Assembly (NCBI GenBank): GCA_022266195.1
Contig: WHVY01000002.1
Span: 1,255,001 to 1,319,000 of the forward strand
Direction: 5' to 3'
Length of the DNA stretch: 64,000 nucleotides
DNA from: Tetranychus cinnabarinus
Taxonomy: Eukaryota; Arthropoda; Arachnida; Trombidiformes; Tetranychidae
The first letter of the stretch is position 1; each line of letters opens with the position of its first letter. Below, piece after piece: positions 1 to 15,000 of the stretch. Below the pieces are notes generated by a model that worked only from the letters and a program-made list of their open reading frames with translations, did not search any database and had not been told where the DNA came from. The translations under genes and the position numbers were made by a program.

Positions 1-2703
1 AGGGTTTAAATTAAATTGTAATTGAGAAAAAAATTGTAAATTTCTTCGGGTAAATTCAATGTTTTGGGAAGATTTGGAGAAAAGCAATTTTGCTCATTTT
101 TATTGTTGATTTGCTTTGAACCTTTTCTGGTTCTGGTTCACTTTATTAACTAATTTGCTGCCTTTTGGTAATCAATTTGCTAGTCAATTGGTAGACAAGT
201 TTGATACGTTGATTGGTGTTAATAAAAATGGTTATTGTTTACTGGCAAAATTATGTGATTGTGTGATTAAAAAGATACTTTTATATCATTTATTTTCATC
301 TTACACTTTCACTTGTGACACTTTGAGTGATCCTAATTATTGTTTGATTAAAGTGCATTCACTAACACATTAGCTGGCTCAACTGGACTTACGTTGAGGC
401 ACATTATTAACTGTAATAATAATAAAATTATTATCATTATTTGGCTGCTCTTATATTGAACACAGCATCTGGGAGTTTTTAGCTGTAACAATAATAGCAA
501 TTTATATTCGGTGGAAGCATTGGAAGGACAACAAAATGAGATTATAAGAACAAGAAAATGATGATTATGAAGAGGAACATGATGAAGGTGAAGGTGAAAT
601 GTTGGCTTAAATAAAATAAGTTGATTCCCTTTGCTGTGAAGCTTCTGTTCTTGACCACTAATGTAACTGTTTTCATGATGATGACGATCATCATCATCTG
701 TTCCTGTTTTTATCTGTAAATAATAGATGACAAAGAATCATGGATTTACAGTTTGCTATCAATAACAGAGCAAATTGTTTTTACATAATTAACTCGTCAT
801 TATCATAATTATATTGATAATTGAAATCAAGTTCAACATTTGTTGAGAAAAAGGTTCAAATTTCTTGTTCAAGTTTCATCTTGCAATTTGATTATAACAT
901 TGAAAATCAATTGCAATGGTTAAGTTGTTTTTTTTCATTCTTCATTTTTTTTTGCTTCTTCTCATTTCTCAGAGTAAACCATTTTTCAGGATCAACATGA
1001 CATTGGAAGCTTTTCTTGCTGCTCTGAATGATGACCTGAAGTTAACCATCATTAGCATTATCATTATGATTATGTGTTCAACAATTGACAACAATCAGGT
1101 TATAGCAACACGGCTAATCAAATGATAAATTGTTTCCCTTCTCTCGTCATCCTTTTCAAATCAACTTTTCACTCAATTAATCGGCTTTCAACCTGCAAGT
1201 TACCTTGCACTCATCAGGCTGATGATGATAATGATCATCATCATTTTTTTCCTCTTGTCAGTGTCATTTGTCAACGAGTGAGTTAGTGAGCCTGGATAAA
1301 GTGAGATAAAAATTGTGTAAATGTAACCGTGAAAAGATATATCAACATTCATTTATCTAGTTTACTCTCTGTCTTTTCCTGTTCACTCCTCATCATCTTT
1401 TACTTGTAACTTTTATCCTTGTAGCCTCATCTTCCTACTCATCATCATCATCATCAACTGTATTTGTTTTTTTACCGTTCAACATGAAATCGGATTAGCT
1501 TGCAACAGAAAAGAGAACAAGAAAAACAGAGAAGAAACAATGAATCAAACTTAATCATCAAGCTCATCATAATCAATGATCGGTCTCATTTAGTTTTGTC
1601 TTGAAAATTGAAAACCATTTACTTCATTGTCGACTCGTTTTGTTCATCCACATTCACCCATTAACATGCAAACACTTTGCTCAATTGACACTATTCAGCC
1701 CACTGAGGTTGTAATCACAATTATAACTATTAATTGGCAAAGTGTATATTTACAATGGATGATCCTTGTTTTTCATTTTTAGTTTCCTCCTTCTTCACCA
1801 TCATCATTATCATCTTCCTCCTCCTTTTACTCTTATAATTAGAGGTGTCTCTTTTGTTATTATCAATCTTTAGGCTGCAAAAAAAAGCAAAGTTAACAAC
1901 ATCAATTACAAACTTATTGTGTCAAAATGATTGGCGTAAAAATGGCGTAAGCCGCAGATGAACCTTCATTTGGTTTGTTTATGTTGCTGGTGAGAAAACA
2001 AAAAGTTATATCAAGCAACATGCAAACAAACAAATGATAATTTGATGGACAAACAAAGCGAAAAACAATTGTAATTCAAACGTTGATAATTTGCTTCAAC
2101 AATTGATTGCGGCCAATCGCGCTTTTCTCATAATCAACCTTTTTAAACATCTTGCTTTTTTTTGCACGTAAAATTGAATTAGTAAATGGCTGGCTTTTCA
2201 TGATCATCATCTCTAAATCATTTGGTAATTTTTCATTTTGTCAGCTTTTTTTTACTATTCATACCTACTGTTGATAAATTAGTGATCAATTGGGATACAG
2301 TTAATGTACTGTAATAAACATCATCAGACATTGACTTGTCTTCATTGACTGTCAATGTGAATGAGAAGTAATATGTTGATGCCAATGTCTCATTGATATT
2401 GGTTCAATTGTTGCCCATAAAAGAGTGAAAATCATTTTGTTGATCTCATTGACGATGCAGGCTGATGAGGATGTTAGTGAGGTGAATATTTTGTGACTGA
2501 GTAAATGAAAGAAAACAATAATCTACAAAATGGATGAAGTTGGAGAGGCTACAAGATGAACAATCAAGGAAAAACATCAACAATATAATAATGATAATAA
2601 ACAACAAAGGATAGAGTTGTGTTTAAATATAAAAAGGATAAAGGATAGCCTTTGGGAGCTATTTCAAGAGACACACTCGAGGTTTTGATTCCATTGACGG
2701 CAA

Positions 2704-2726
2704 TGACCGCGGTCAGTTTATAAATA
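2704..2726. promoter_or_regulatory. Perfect 12-bp palindrome next to a TATA-like box
   Basis: TGACCGCGGTCA at 2704-2715 is a perfect palindrome, and TATAAATA follows at 2719-2726. The palindrome contains two everted GGTCA half-sites and a CCGCGG core, which is unusual in such AT-rich DNA. Together they look like a transcription-factor site beside a core promoter. No coding sequence follows on either strand, so function is inference only. Confidence 0.25.
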
Positions 2727-5700
2727 GTTGGTCATCATAAGGGTTGATGGTGGTGGTGTTGCTTATTTGTTGCCCTTCATTCCCCTTGAGGAATGATATC
2801 AGGAAAAGAGAGAGAAAGAGAGAAAGAAAGAGCAAGGGAAAGGATAAATGAAAAAGTGAACAAGAGGCTATCAAAAGGGAAACAAAGGGTGATGAGGAGG
2901 TTGCACCCAAGTCTATTGCAATAGACTTGAAGCGTATCGCGAGATGGATGTAAAAAAAGGAAGATGAGAGAACCCTTTGGGGTGATAATACATCAAGCAT
3001 CAATGATCATGATAATCAAGAAACAAAAAAAAGGAAAGGGAAAAGAGAGAAAAGATGGTGAAAGTAGACAGAAGATGTTGAATGTGATGATGAGATGGAA
3101 CAAAAAAGGCAACAAGAAAGTGATGTCGGTTTCATTTTATGCATCACCAACATCCTTGCTGGTCAAACTTGGTTTTTCACTTTCATCTTTTTGCTTCTCG
3201 CTTTTACTGTTCAGGATTTACTAACTTTACAGGATAAAAACTGCGGTAACCGGCAGAGGAACCACTTATTTTAGGTCATCACTAAAATGGTTTTAACATC
3301 ATATTACAAGAAATGCAGCTTATGCAACTAGGCTTTTCCATTCTTTCCTTTTTGCTTTTTCTTTTCCTCCCCATCACTTTAATGCTGATGTATTTTTCTT
3401 CTTCTTTTCACTGTCTGAAGCTTGGAAGCAAAGAATGTCAGGTTGTTATTGCTGGGCGGATCAGTAATATTGGCTGACTTGAAATAAAGACATGGGGATG
3501 GGGACCTTTAAAGCTCACTCTCTTGTGTCTTGAAGGAACGACATCAACCCCTGTGGGCTTTTACTGTGTTTGTTAAGACAAAAAGCCAAATTAACTACAA
3601 AGCCAGGTAAGACTTTGTTGTTATAATGTCTGTTTAGCTTTCCTCTTTTTTTTTACTAGCGAATCCAATCAACCCAAGGACACGAAACATGATGATGATG
3701 AGAGGTGCTTGGCCTAGAACAAGAAGATGAACAATCTATTTGGGCTGGCATTTCTGATATAATAATGATGATGAGTAAGATCATGATGATCATGAAGATC
3801 ATGATGATGATAAACCACGGTGACCACAAGACAAGGCGAGGCTAGAGGCATGAAAAATTATTTCACAGTAACCTTCTCTCTCTCTTTTGCTGGACTCTTT
3901 TGGTCTGGGTCTTTTCTTGTACTTGAGCTCTTCTCTGTTTTTCACCATTGCTCCCTATGAGTTTCTGTTTTTGGCTTGAGACTAAATTCGAGACTTGATT
4001 TCACTTGGTTAACTTTAGAAGAGAGAAAAAAAAGGAAAATTTGTTCCCAAAAAAAGGAGAATAAAATCAAATTAGTAAATTGATTGATTAACAAGACTCA
4101 AACACATATGTAAGTACACATATTTACATTAAAAGCCCTTAAGGTAATCTTTTTGCAAGATTTCCATGTAAATCTCTGTCCCTTGGTGTTCATGTAGTCT
4201 TCTTGTTGTTTGCCTTATTAACCACAATTGACAATGAGGATGGAGCAAGAGAGATGCAATTGACCCTGGTTTGCCAGTCTCAATCCATGAGATAAAGTAG
4301 AGATTAATTAATATAAACACAGGGTTGGGACACACACGAGATACATTATCAATTTAGAAAGGGATAAAAACCAGGAGAAAGTGTACAAGAGTAGAATCAA
4401 CATTTATCCGCTTTAAGAGTAAAATTTAAGAACAAGAAGAAAGCCAAAAGTGATAGTAACAGCTAAAAGATGAACATGGGGAAGAAGATAAACAGGATAA
4501 AAGACACGAGAACATCGTTAAAGTAAAAAATAGTGAGAAAAGATGGATAGAGAGAAGGAGAGAGTCAACGTCATTCTCATTAATCACCTTAATGTGAAAA
4601 AAAAGGTAAAGGTAACATGTAGCTTGTTACCAGGTCCAAGGTTTTCAATGTTGTCAAACATTAGCACCAAAATATTCTCAGTCTTTCTCTCACTTCAAGT
4701 CAAATCGTGAGGTAGCAAAAAAGTAACCATTATCAACACAACATCAAGTGTTGACTTTAAAATGATAAAGCAAGTAAAAGGTAGACAGGGAATAGAAAGC
4801 GAAGCAACATTAAATTGAATAAACAACAAATTAAATACAAATAAAGCAACAAAAATAAAGTACAAATCAATAAATCAACAGTAAAATGACAAAAAAAAGC
4901 CAAAAGATGAGCAAAAAAGGCAAGCTTTAAAGTCATGTGACAAGTTGAAAAAAAGGGACCTCATGTCAATTACGAACTGCATTACAAAGTAACAAAAGAT
5001 GGATGAAAAAAAGAGTAAAAAAAAGGATAAAGATATTAAATGGAAGAGAAAGATGGCGAGAAAAAAAGAGAACATCATTTTGTCATCATCATCTTTGTTG
5101 TCAGATCATAAAAGTATAGGTCTAGAAAGAGATATCATCCATATAGAGTAAGAGACAAAAGTGTTGTCTTGCATCTTCTGTCTTTTCCTGTCTATTTGTG
5201 TCTCTCCTCTTTCCTCATCTTGAACCTTTCATCCTCTTACTCCGCCCACTGTCTTCTCCGCATAATCAAGAGTAACAAGACAAGGCATTCATCCGTCCCA
5301 CCTTATCATTTTCATCCTGTCATATCATCATCATCATCAACATCAACTTGAACATGAATCTCAATCAAGAGCAACAATATCAACCTAGAGAGTGACAGTC
5401 TCTGCATAAAGTCAACCTCAACCTTAGCCTGTTACGTGAGACGAGTGTGACAAAAGCCAACATTCAACCGCTAATTTTGATTCATTTTTTTAATCAATTT
5501 TTTCAACAATTTTTCTTTCCCTAACCATTTCATCTTTTTAATCATCAGTTCATCCTACCTGGATGATAATAATGTAAAAGTGTTGCCTTAAGGTAAACAC
5601 AAGGTAAAAAAAATGATCACAGTCAAGCATCCAAGCTTAAAAGTTAAACATGAGAGGTTTTAGTAAAGGAGAAACAAAAAGCTTGAGACGCGAAAATTAA

Positions 5701-5950
5701 TTAATTGTCTTTTATATGTAATTAGGTTGTCTTTTAAACAAGGTTATTAGTGATGCTCCGGCGAATCTCAATAATGATAACTTAAGGGCGACATTTATCT
5801 CCCATCATCATCATCACCACCATGTTCATCATCCTTATAATTTTACAAAATAATGGTGTTACCCTTGTAACCACAAGTTATTACTCGATGACATCCATTT
5901 ACAGCTTGGACTAATGTTTAAATGATTAATGAATAAACTCAAGTTATATC

Positions 5951-5969
5951 AGAAGAAGAAGAAGAAGAA
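5951..5969. repeat. GAA trinucleotide microsatellite
   Basis: About six uninterrupted AGA/GAA units are directly visible, in an otherwise unannotated stretch. Confidence 0.8.
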
Positions 5970-6292
5970 AAATGCAAAAAAGTATCAAAGTAGATAATTA
6001 TTTTCATCTTCATCCTTCCATCTTCATAACTCTCAGCAACCAATCAATCCTCTGTTTTTGTCTCCTTACAAGCCTTATTATTGTCCTTTCAACCATAATG
6101 ATGATGATAATGATGGTGTTGTTCAATTGAAAAAGGTGTGAAAAAGTGTTCGCTCTGAATCAGTGAATGTCTTTTTACACCTTTTGATAAACTGTTAAAG
6201 GTAATGATAACCATTAAAGGTTACACTAAACCATTGATGATAACAGATTTGTTGCACGCAAATGTCACATTAACTGTATACACTTACAATAA

Positions 6293-6309
6293 ACACACAC
6301 ACACACACA
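6293..6309. repeat. AC dinucleotide microsatellite
   Basis: About eight uninterrupted AC units, with a shorter ACAC run about 30 bp downstream. Confidence 0.85.
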
Positions 6310-9300
6310 AGTACATATTCAATTATCGGGAAAACACACACACATACAATCATTATTTCACATCATTTTCATTCACTTTTAGCACAATAAACTTTGTCTT
6401 CTTCATCCTATCATCATCAATCCTAACCAGCATGTTCATCTTTACCTTCATCTTTTCATAATCATAATACAATGATAAGTCATGATAATATTGAACAAAG
6501 TGAACCTCAACATTTTCACCTCAAATAAACAGATTTATAGCTGTCTTTCAAACTTGACAATCTTTATCATTCTCATCATTTCCATTCATCTTCTTGTTTT
6601 CCTCTTTTTTGGCAACATTTTCATCTTTTCTTCATCTCACCATTGTTGATCCATGGTCGTGAATATCACACTCAAAATTGATGTTATTTCATCTTTTACA
6701 TCCTTCAAAAAGCTCATTGTTATCATCTTATTCATCTTCTCTGAATATCATGATAAGGAATTTTTTTTCTTCTCTTTTCATGAAAACAAGTTTCCAAACA
6801 ATTCCCAGAGTAATTCAGAGTATCCATCAACCTTTATAAGCACAATTCAACAAAATTCTGATCCACAATTCAATTGAAACAGAAAATATAATTTGTATAA
6901 TTACTTTTAAACTAATTTGATGAACAAAATTTAAGAGGAAAAAATGGAAAATTAAATTATCCAAAAACAAGAGTTTCAATGAATCCAAATTAAGCCTTTG
7001 AATGAAACACACAAAAATGATGTTTAAACCAACCTTGCTGTTCTTGGTCATTGGTATTAATTTGATTCAGTTAATTCCTTGGCAATGATGATTAAGATGA
7101 ACAATTGGTGAAAACTTTGTTCAATATAATTCCATTGGTTAGTTGATCAGTTGATTTGAGTTAAATTGTTGCAACAATAACATTTAAATGGTGCAAGTCA
7201 CGTCAATTAGTTGATTGCAAGTAAATTAACGAAGTTGAAGTTGCAACGAGCAAAACAATCGGTAAATGGCCAAAGTTGATAAATCCAAATGAAAATTACA
7301 AATCAATAAATAACAAAATCATTGTAAAGACGATTAAAGATGTCAACTTAACAAATTAACGTAACCATTGATGTAACGAAATTGCAATTGAATTTTTGTT
7401 TCCGATTTTCAAGATTCTCAGTTTGGTCAAGTTCACTGGATGATGGTTAATCACTAGTAAAGTTGGTAGACACAAGATGCACTGATTAGAAAGAGGAAGA
7501 CAATTAAGGGTAAATTGTGTGACAATGTTGTTGTTTGGTATCAGTTTTGGTCTTTACTTTGATCAACATCAAACATGATTTGCACACTTTTGGTGAATCA
7601 AAAAAAAGCTGCGCAGCTTCAAGTGATCAACATGAAGACACACACACAAACCAGCCCACAGTATTACTTGGAACCGCCTATAAGAGAGTGAGATGAACAT
7701 TATGATGAAACAAGATGAAAGGCTGAGTGAGAAGATGAACAAGAAAAAGGAATGAAATTTGTCATCAGAAAGCAAAAACTACCGATTATCATGTAATATC
7801 ATCAGATCATTTGTTTCCATTCCAAAAAATCACATTTCACTTTCAAAACCGAACGCAAAACAAACGCAAAACCAACGTGAAACAAACGTCATTTCAACTT
7901 CAAAAATTTCATCTTCGCATGAGACGAACTGTTCAAGTCAGTTTCCTTTTATCGTTATGAATGTCGCAAAGATAATCACAAAAAAATGAGTGAAAGGTTT
8001 TGTTTCAAATGTTTATCAAGAATCATTGCGAAGTCAATGTTTCAGCAAAGTCTTGACTTCCTTAGTTTGGAAAATTAATCGAAGCGTTTTTCGGAACGAA
8101 TTTGGAACGATTTCAATTTTGATTTAACTCAAGAATCAGATAACATTTAAGGGTCTTTTGGGTCTTAACGGGTTCGACTGTTCAAATGGCTTGCATTTTA
8201 AGTTGAAGTTTTGACGAATGAACTTTTACATTGAAACTGTTTCTTCAAAATGACACTTTTTTCTGACGAGTGTTCATTACTTTTGTCATGAAAGTTTCGT
8301 GATTAAGATTTGTGGTTTTGTTTCAGTTGTTGTTACCGTAATATTGCTGAATAAGCCGATGCTCATTTTGTTAATTGAACTTTGATTAAACTTTAGTCAT
8401 GGGAAAATATTAAACAAACATTGAGACTCCAAAACCTGTAATGAGTTGAGTTGAACATGAAAGCTTTTCCCATTAAAGATTGTGAATCAATTGAGCTTAA
8501 CATTGGTTTTTGGTGTTAATTGAAATCAATGTTAATTAAAAAGTTTTAACTGGTGAAATGGTTTGATGTTTAATGCTATAGCAAAACTGAAACAATCTTT
8601 AATCAAAATTTCATCGCTATTTTGTTTCTCATCAACATTTGATATACTTAAAGCTTTTCATGCTCTTCCTTGTCATCCTTTTACCTCATCAAATTGACAC
8701 TTCAGGACAAGTGAAGATGAAATTGTTGATCAAAAGATGATCTTCATTACAATTTACCTTTCATTGTTATGGACAGTTTCGTGCGTATAACTCAACACCA
8801 ACAATAAAACTGAAATTATCAAGTAAAAGTGGTTGATATAAGAATAACAAAACAACACCGAGAATCGTGAGGTTGACTTAACGACAACCAAATTGTTGGC
8901 CCAACTGATTTACACTTGCCATTCAAGCATCAAATCAAATTGCCGTCTCTAATAACAATACAATCTTTCACTTGGATCCATCAGGTTTCATTACCATGAC
9001 CAGATAAACATGAATCAAAATACAACTGACAAGACGAGTGAAAAGAGACAATCAAAGCACAAAAAAAAAACAAAAACTAAACATCAAAAAATGAATCAAA
9101 TCAAGAAAAGGTTTAATCAAAAAAACCAAAACAAAAACAGTTGGCTAATCGAGCGCCATCTATACGTTCGTTATTAACTAACCAAATGAGCAAAATATTA
9201 ATAACAAGTGAATGGATCAAAATGGTCGGTAAATATTATTAAACATAAATTGTTTCAACTTCAATCTTAATTGTTGCCATTTTAAATGCAGTTACTTTTA

Positions 9301-11982
9301 CAGAGTGAAAAGTATTTCGTTTAAGCATAAAAGATTCAAAGTGTAAGTTGAATAAAAAGGTAAAAAATGAAGATAAAGATGAGGATGAAGATGAAAAGCT
9401 TCTCAACAGTTGTAACATTGAGTTTAAAGAAACCAAACTCTGAAAGTAACAAAATTTTACCTTGAATTTCATTCAACCATTTTTACCTGTAAAACCTCAT
9501 CACTTTCGCACTCTTTTTTATCTTCAATTGCCTTACAGCTCTCAACGGATAAAATTATTCAATGAAATAAACCTGATCAAAAATGGTAAATTGATTAGCC
9601 TTTAAATTAGAGTAAATTAAAAACCTTTTTTTTTATCGAAAATTTTATTTCTATTTTTACGTTCAAATTTGGCGCAACTTTTTTTCTCATCTTCTTGTCT
9701 TCATTCAATTATAGAAAGATTTTTGTTAATTGTCCGTTTAACTTGATTGTCTTCTTTCATCTTATTCAATTGTGATCATCAAGAGTTGAGATGGTTAAAA
9801 GGGAAAAGGTGATTTCAATGTTTCTTTTCTTGTTTGCCTTTTGGGTTTAAAAATGTTTGTTTGTCTCCTTAATTGTTGTCTATTCAATGTTTTAAACGTT
9901 AATCAACCTTTCAATTGCTCCTCCATTAATTGGTACTAATCAATGTGGTCAATAGACGTCAAAGTCAATTGATAGTTAACTATGTTTTGAGTGACATTTA
10001 GTTTACAACAGGAATTACATTAACAAGGTTAACAAAATGACAACCTTTTAATAATAGCAATGATTATGATCATTATGATTATTATTATAATGATAATCAA
10101 TGGTCAATAACAATGAACCACTTGAAACTCTTGAAAGGTTGAGAAACATTTAACCACAACTATTCAATGTACAGTTTGACAGTTTCAAGGTAATCACTTG
10201 TTAACTTTACCTTTAATTTTGTTTTGTTTTGCCTTTTGCTAAATGTCTTACCCTTTGACAGTAAATTTTCAATAGCAGTTAACATTTGCCTTTTCAAATA
10301 GTCTACAGTTAATTGTAGGTTAACTTTGATTCTATTATTTGTTGCCAGGTAAAAATGGGCAAAAGCAACAGTTTGTTTGGTTCAAGTGGATCAAGTGAAA
10401 AGGGTTTAAGATTGAAAGGAAACCTTTAACAGCAAATTGTTTACAATTGTTATTGTTGCTCATTCAATTGTTATGATCTATCAACAATTTTAACTCTTAA
10501 ACATAATTCAGTATCAATTTTAGAGTCTAGTTTTACCATGGAATCAACTTGAACATTTTTAACATGATAATTTTGGGTGACTTTTCATCAACATTTCACT
10601 GAACATGACCTGAATTTGAAAATAAATTTCTTATATTTGATGGCTTTTCATGGGTTTGGTTTGGCCTTTTTTACCATGAATTAATATTTTGCTTTGATTA
10701 GTTGAACATTATTTTATTATTATTGCTATTATGATTATGATTATGTATGTTTATCATTTATAATAATATTGTGTTGTTATTTTTGTGATTATTTTACTTG
10801 TAAAAAGAAGGATAAAAATTGTTAATGTTGATGAGAGGCTTATTGGGTGAATAACAAAGTGCTAATGAGTATAACTTTTGTTGTTGTTATATCAATTGAG
10901 CAAGCAAGGTTTGTCTCTATCATCATCGTTCTCACTCTCATCATCTTCAGTTTTTAATTTTTCCTCTTTATTCTGATAAAATAAGAGTTATTATAACAGG
11001 ATAGTTTGTTTCACTGAGTTTGTATATTTCAATGTTGATAGTGATTGATGGTGCGACTTGGAATGTGGACTTGACACTCCTAGTTGGCTGGTTAGTTACA
11101 ATTAAGGTGGAAACTGTGGGCTTGATGATGTTGATGATCATGATGATGGCGGTGGAAGCAGAGAAACAATAGGAAAAATAAATAATCAAGTGAGTAAGAA
11201 TGATATTAAAGATGCAGAAGCAAAAGTGTTTTCATCAAAATTATTAAAAGACATTGACACGGTAGAAGAGATGGAAACTTTTAAATTGTATAATCTGACC
11301 AGACTGGTTATCTCTCGTTGCGACTTTGAATATAATCATTTCAATTTTTCAATTGTAATCACATTATATCACAATAAAAGTGATTTAAGAGTCAATATCA
11401 GTTCATTACTCTTCAGTTTGGAATAAAGCTGACCAAATTTAGTTCCATTTTCAACATTGATTCCCGGCTAGATTATGTTCGGTCTGTTTGTCAAGACGCC
11501 ATGTAATGCTTCAATGAACCAATAGGATTGTTTATTGTCCAAAATTTCATAATTTTCAATACATGATCCATATCAGTGTCTTGGGTCAGCAAAGGTTGGA
11601 TAAGAGCCAAATCTTGAGTTTCATCAAAGACTTATTACAGTAACGAAATGATAAACAGGAACCTAAATAAGGAAGAAAGAAAATTGTGGATTACTGAAAT
11701 GAATTTCAGATGGAATTTAAACCGATGAAACTAACAGACACTCAGCTAAATGACGATTAGTTAATCAGAAATCCTGCAAGTTGGCTTGCCCATTATCTTG
11801 TCACCAAATTTAATGTTGAAAAAAGCCTTACCAGCGTTGAGTATTGCACAAATTGTGTTCCAATAGACAGATTGATAAACAAGTAAGATTTGACAGCTAC
11901 CATGTTGAATGATTGAAATTAATTAATTCACTGACAGAACCAACAACAAATTAGTCAAATAAAACATTAATTTGAAAACAAT

Positions 11983-12048
11983 GGGAATTAGCTGGGAATT
12001 AACAGAGGATCAGTTGAGGATCAGTTACGGATCAGATAACGATCGGAC
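11983..12048. repeat. Degenerate 11-bp tandem repeat, six units
   Basis: The segment parses into six consecutive 11-bp units. Two begin GGGAATTA, two are identical (GAGGATCAGTT at 12005-12015 and 12016-12026), and two are diverged relatives containing GGATCAGA and CGATCGGA. The 11-bp phase holds for all six. It is a short minisatellite with no sign of coding function. Confidence 0.6.
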
Positions 12049-15000
12049 TACATAAGACTAATGTGTAAGGGGTTGTTTGTTAATTATGCTGAGATGGTAA
12101 TTTTTCAAAGCAAGTTAATTGATTAATAATTTGAAAGAAATCTATTTAGTTAATCTATTTAATCTAGCGTTGATCTAAATTAAGAGTGAAATTAATGTGT
12201 TTAAACAGAGAAGATTGTTAAATGGCAATGTCATCATTGAGCTTGAAATGAAAGGTAAATCAACTTTTTACAGGCTTAGCAACCTAACACGGTGAGAAAA
12301 CACATGATTGCTACTGCTACAGAAATGTATATTGAAAATTTGATTTGTTTGTGAAAATTTATTTTATCATTTTTCTTCTTCTTCCTATCATCTTGCCTGT
12401 TCATTGACAAGATGAAGTAGAAATGTTTCATCATGTTAACTGAAAATGCAATCATTTTTTTAACCAGCAGCCAATAGTAACCAATATTAATCAATGTTGT
12501 TAATGTTTCTCCTACACGCAATATGTGATTGCTTGTTGTAAAAAAAAGGATAAAAGCGGAGCCAAAAACATCATCACCTTTCATCACTCGGGTCATCTTC
12601 CTCTTCATCACCATCACTATTAACATCACCAAGACCATCATCATCACCATCAACATTATCTTCACTATTTTCCTCCCTCACATTACTTTCACAAAAATCT
12701 CATTCATTTTTGGGTTCATATTTACAAAGGTAATCATCACTTTCAATTGACATTCCTTCAACAATAAACCATCTTCTTACTTTATTTTATTTAATACATT
12801 TTATTTATCAGTACAAAAATAGTGTTCAAAAAAGGTAAAAAAACTATAACTTGATATTGCAAAGTAATTTACAGTTTATGGACTTTGAGAAGGTAACTAT
12901 TTTGTTATTACTTTACCTTGAAAACTCATTCAAAAATTAGTTTGCTAAGGTAACAAAATACAAAAAAAAAGACTAGCCAACAAATGAACTGACCTTTCCT
13001 GACCTTCAATACAATTTAGAGTAAGTAATTGTCGGCTATTCCTTCAATTGCTTTTCATCACTTTTCACCATCACCAGTACCATCAAAATCACCATCAACA
13101 TAATCATCCCAAGAATCCTGAGAGGAAATGCAGATAGACAATGGCGCTAATAATGATAATAATTTTCAATACTCAAAATGTGTTCAAATTACGCTTGTAT
13201 TTTGGCACAAAATAATTAGGCCAACTTTGCTAATGGCGATGACAGAGACTGATAATACATAATAATAAAGGTAAATGATGATTGAGAAATATAACAATTT
13301 TTGCTTCAGTTCAAATAATTCTTTTCATTTCATCTTTTTTTTTCTTCTCTTCTTTCTTCAGTTTCAATTTTGGAAGACAAAGTAGTAATTTTGACAGACA
13401 AAAGATATTTCGTGATGATCACTAAATAAATACACTTTCAATGATGGAACAAGATGAAAATATCATCATTGGAATGATAGATCAATCCATCTTCATTTGA
13501 ATGGCAAAGTTCATTTCTTTTAAATCGTTTTTTGCTTTGTTTTCGAGTAAATCTCATCTCTTTTTTTTCAACTTTGGATTCGCTTTGGAAGCAACATTTT
13601 TTTGTTTTGTCCATTCTACTGTTGAACCTTACAATAATCAACAAACATACCGTGAATTGTATCCAATTCAAATGTAATTTTCAAGACAATACAAATTTTT
13701 GGTCATCATTCACATTTGGAGACACTTTTGCAACCTTTATTTTCCGATTTTTCAGTCAATCTTTGAAAAGGCGATTTGTTTCTTTTGCGTCTGAAAAATG
13801 TAGTTAAACTTAATTTCAAATATCAGTCTGAAATTACTGTTGATTAACAAATGACAAAACTTTGATTGGTTTGCAAAGAAAACCTGAAAATGATAGATTT
13901 GCAGATGAAAATAATGATTACATATAATGATGAGAGTATTCAATATTTATTGATATTATAAGCATTGAAGCTTCCCATTGACCCAACATGTTTTCACCTT
14001 TGCAAATGTAAATAACAGAGAGATGGATATTTTTTACATACTGATCATTGTCATAACATAAATTATTATTTTTAGTATTACCATTGAGATGATAATTTTA
14101 GGGATAAGAAATAAGGTCAGCAGCAAAATAGCCTTTTTCGGCCATCCTTTTCTTACATTCAAACTGCCAGGGTTTCCTTGATAATTTTTGTTTCACAGGT
14201 TAAACACAGACACAATAAACTATCTTCATGTTGATGATAATATTGGCATTGAGTTGATTTCTTGTTCATAGGATCTGTTCAAGGGAAACAAAAACAATGT
14301 TAATTATAATGATCATTGTTGAATTAAATTGATTTATGGAGAGGAAAAGGTTAAAAAGCTTTCAATATTACCTAGGAAACAGAAAAAAAGAGTAAAGATG
14401 ATGGTGAAAATGATGAGGTTGAAAGGGATATCATTGAAATAAAAATCCATATCACGATAAGCCAAAGATAATCAACTGTTAACAAGCAATTCCAACATTT
14501 TTTTTCATCTTCCTCTAGTTATGAATGTTAATCTCATTTGGCTTTTACCTTCATTTAATATTCTTCTTTGTCTTCTAATCAGGAACGATGTTCAGCATTT
14601 TATCATGATACTGATAATAATAATAATAATGTTTCTGTTGCTCTTGATGGTGGTGATGATGAAGATGAGGAGATAACTTGATTGAAAGGCGGTCTTTTTG
14701 GCAGGCTGCTTGCTTTAGTTAGATATTAACAATCATAATCATTGCTGTTACAGGAACAAAAATAAAGGTCGTCCTTTAATTATTTTAAGGCAATCAAACC
14801 TTATTAACCACTCATTGTTACTTTGAAAGCATAAGACACTCAACTGAACACATAATAATTTGATATAATAAATAAAATAAGAGTAACATCAATGTCTGTC
14901 TCCTACTTTTCCCTCCTTGCGCTGCTCTTGAATAACTTTTACTCAACCTTTTCAGTTATTAATATGCTTTTTGGTAACAATTGTGTGGTAAATTATGCAA

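Noticed and set aside
8170..8190. GGGTTCGACTG motif resembling a tRNA B box
   Set aside because: The match to the T-loop consensus breaks after GGTTCGA, and no A box or acceptor stem is found around it.
12276..12665. 129-codon minus-strand frame
   Set aside because: Its N-terminal half is a translated ATG/GTG repeat (Met/Val/Ile run), and the rest is low-complexity Lys/Phe-rich with no homology.
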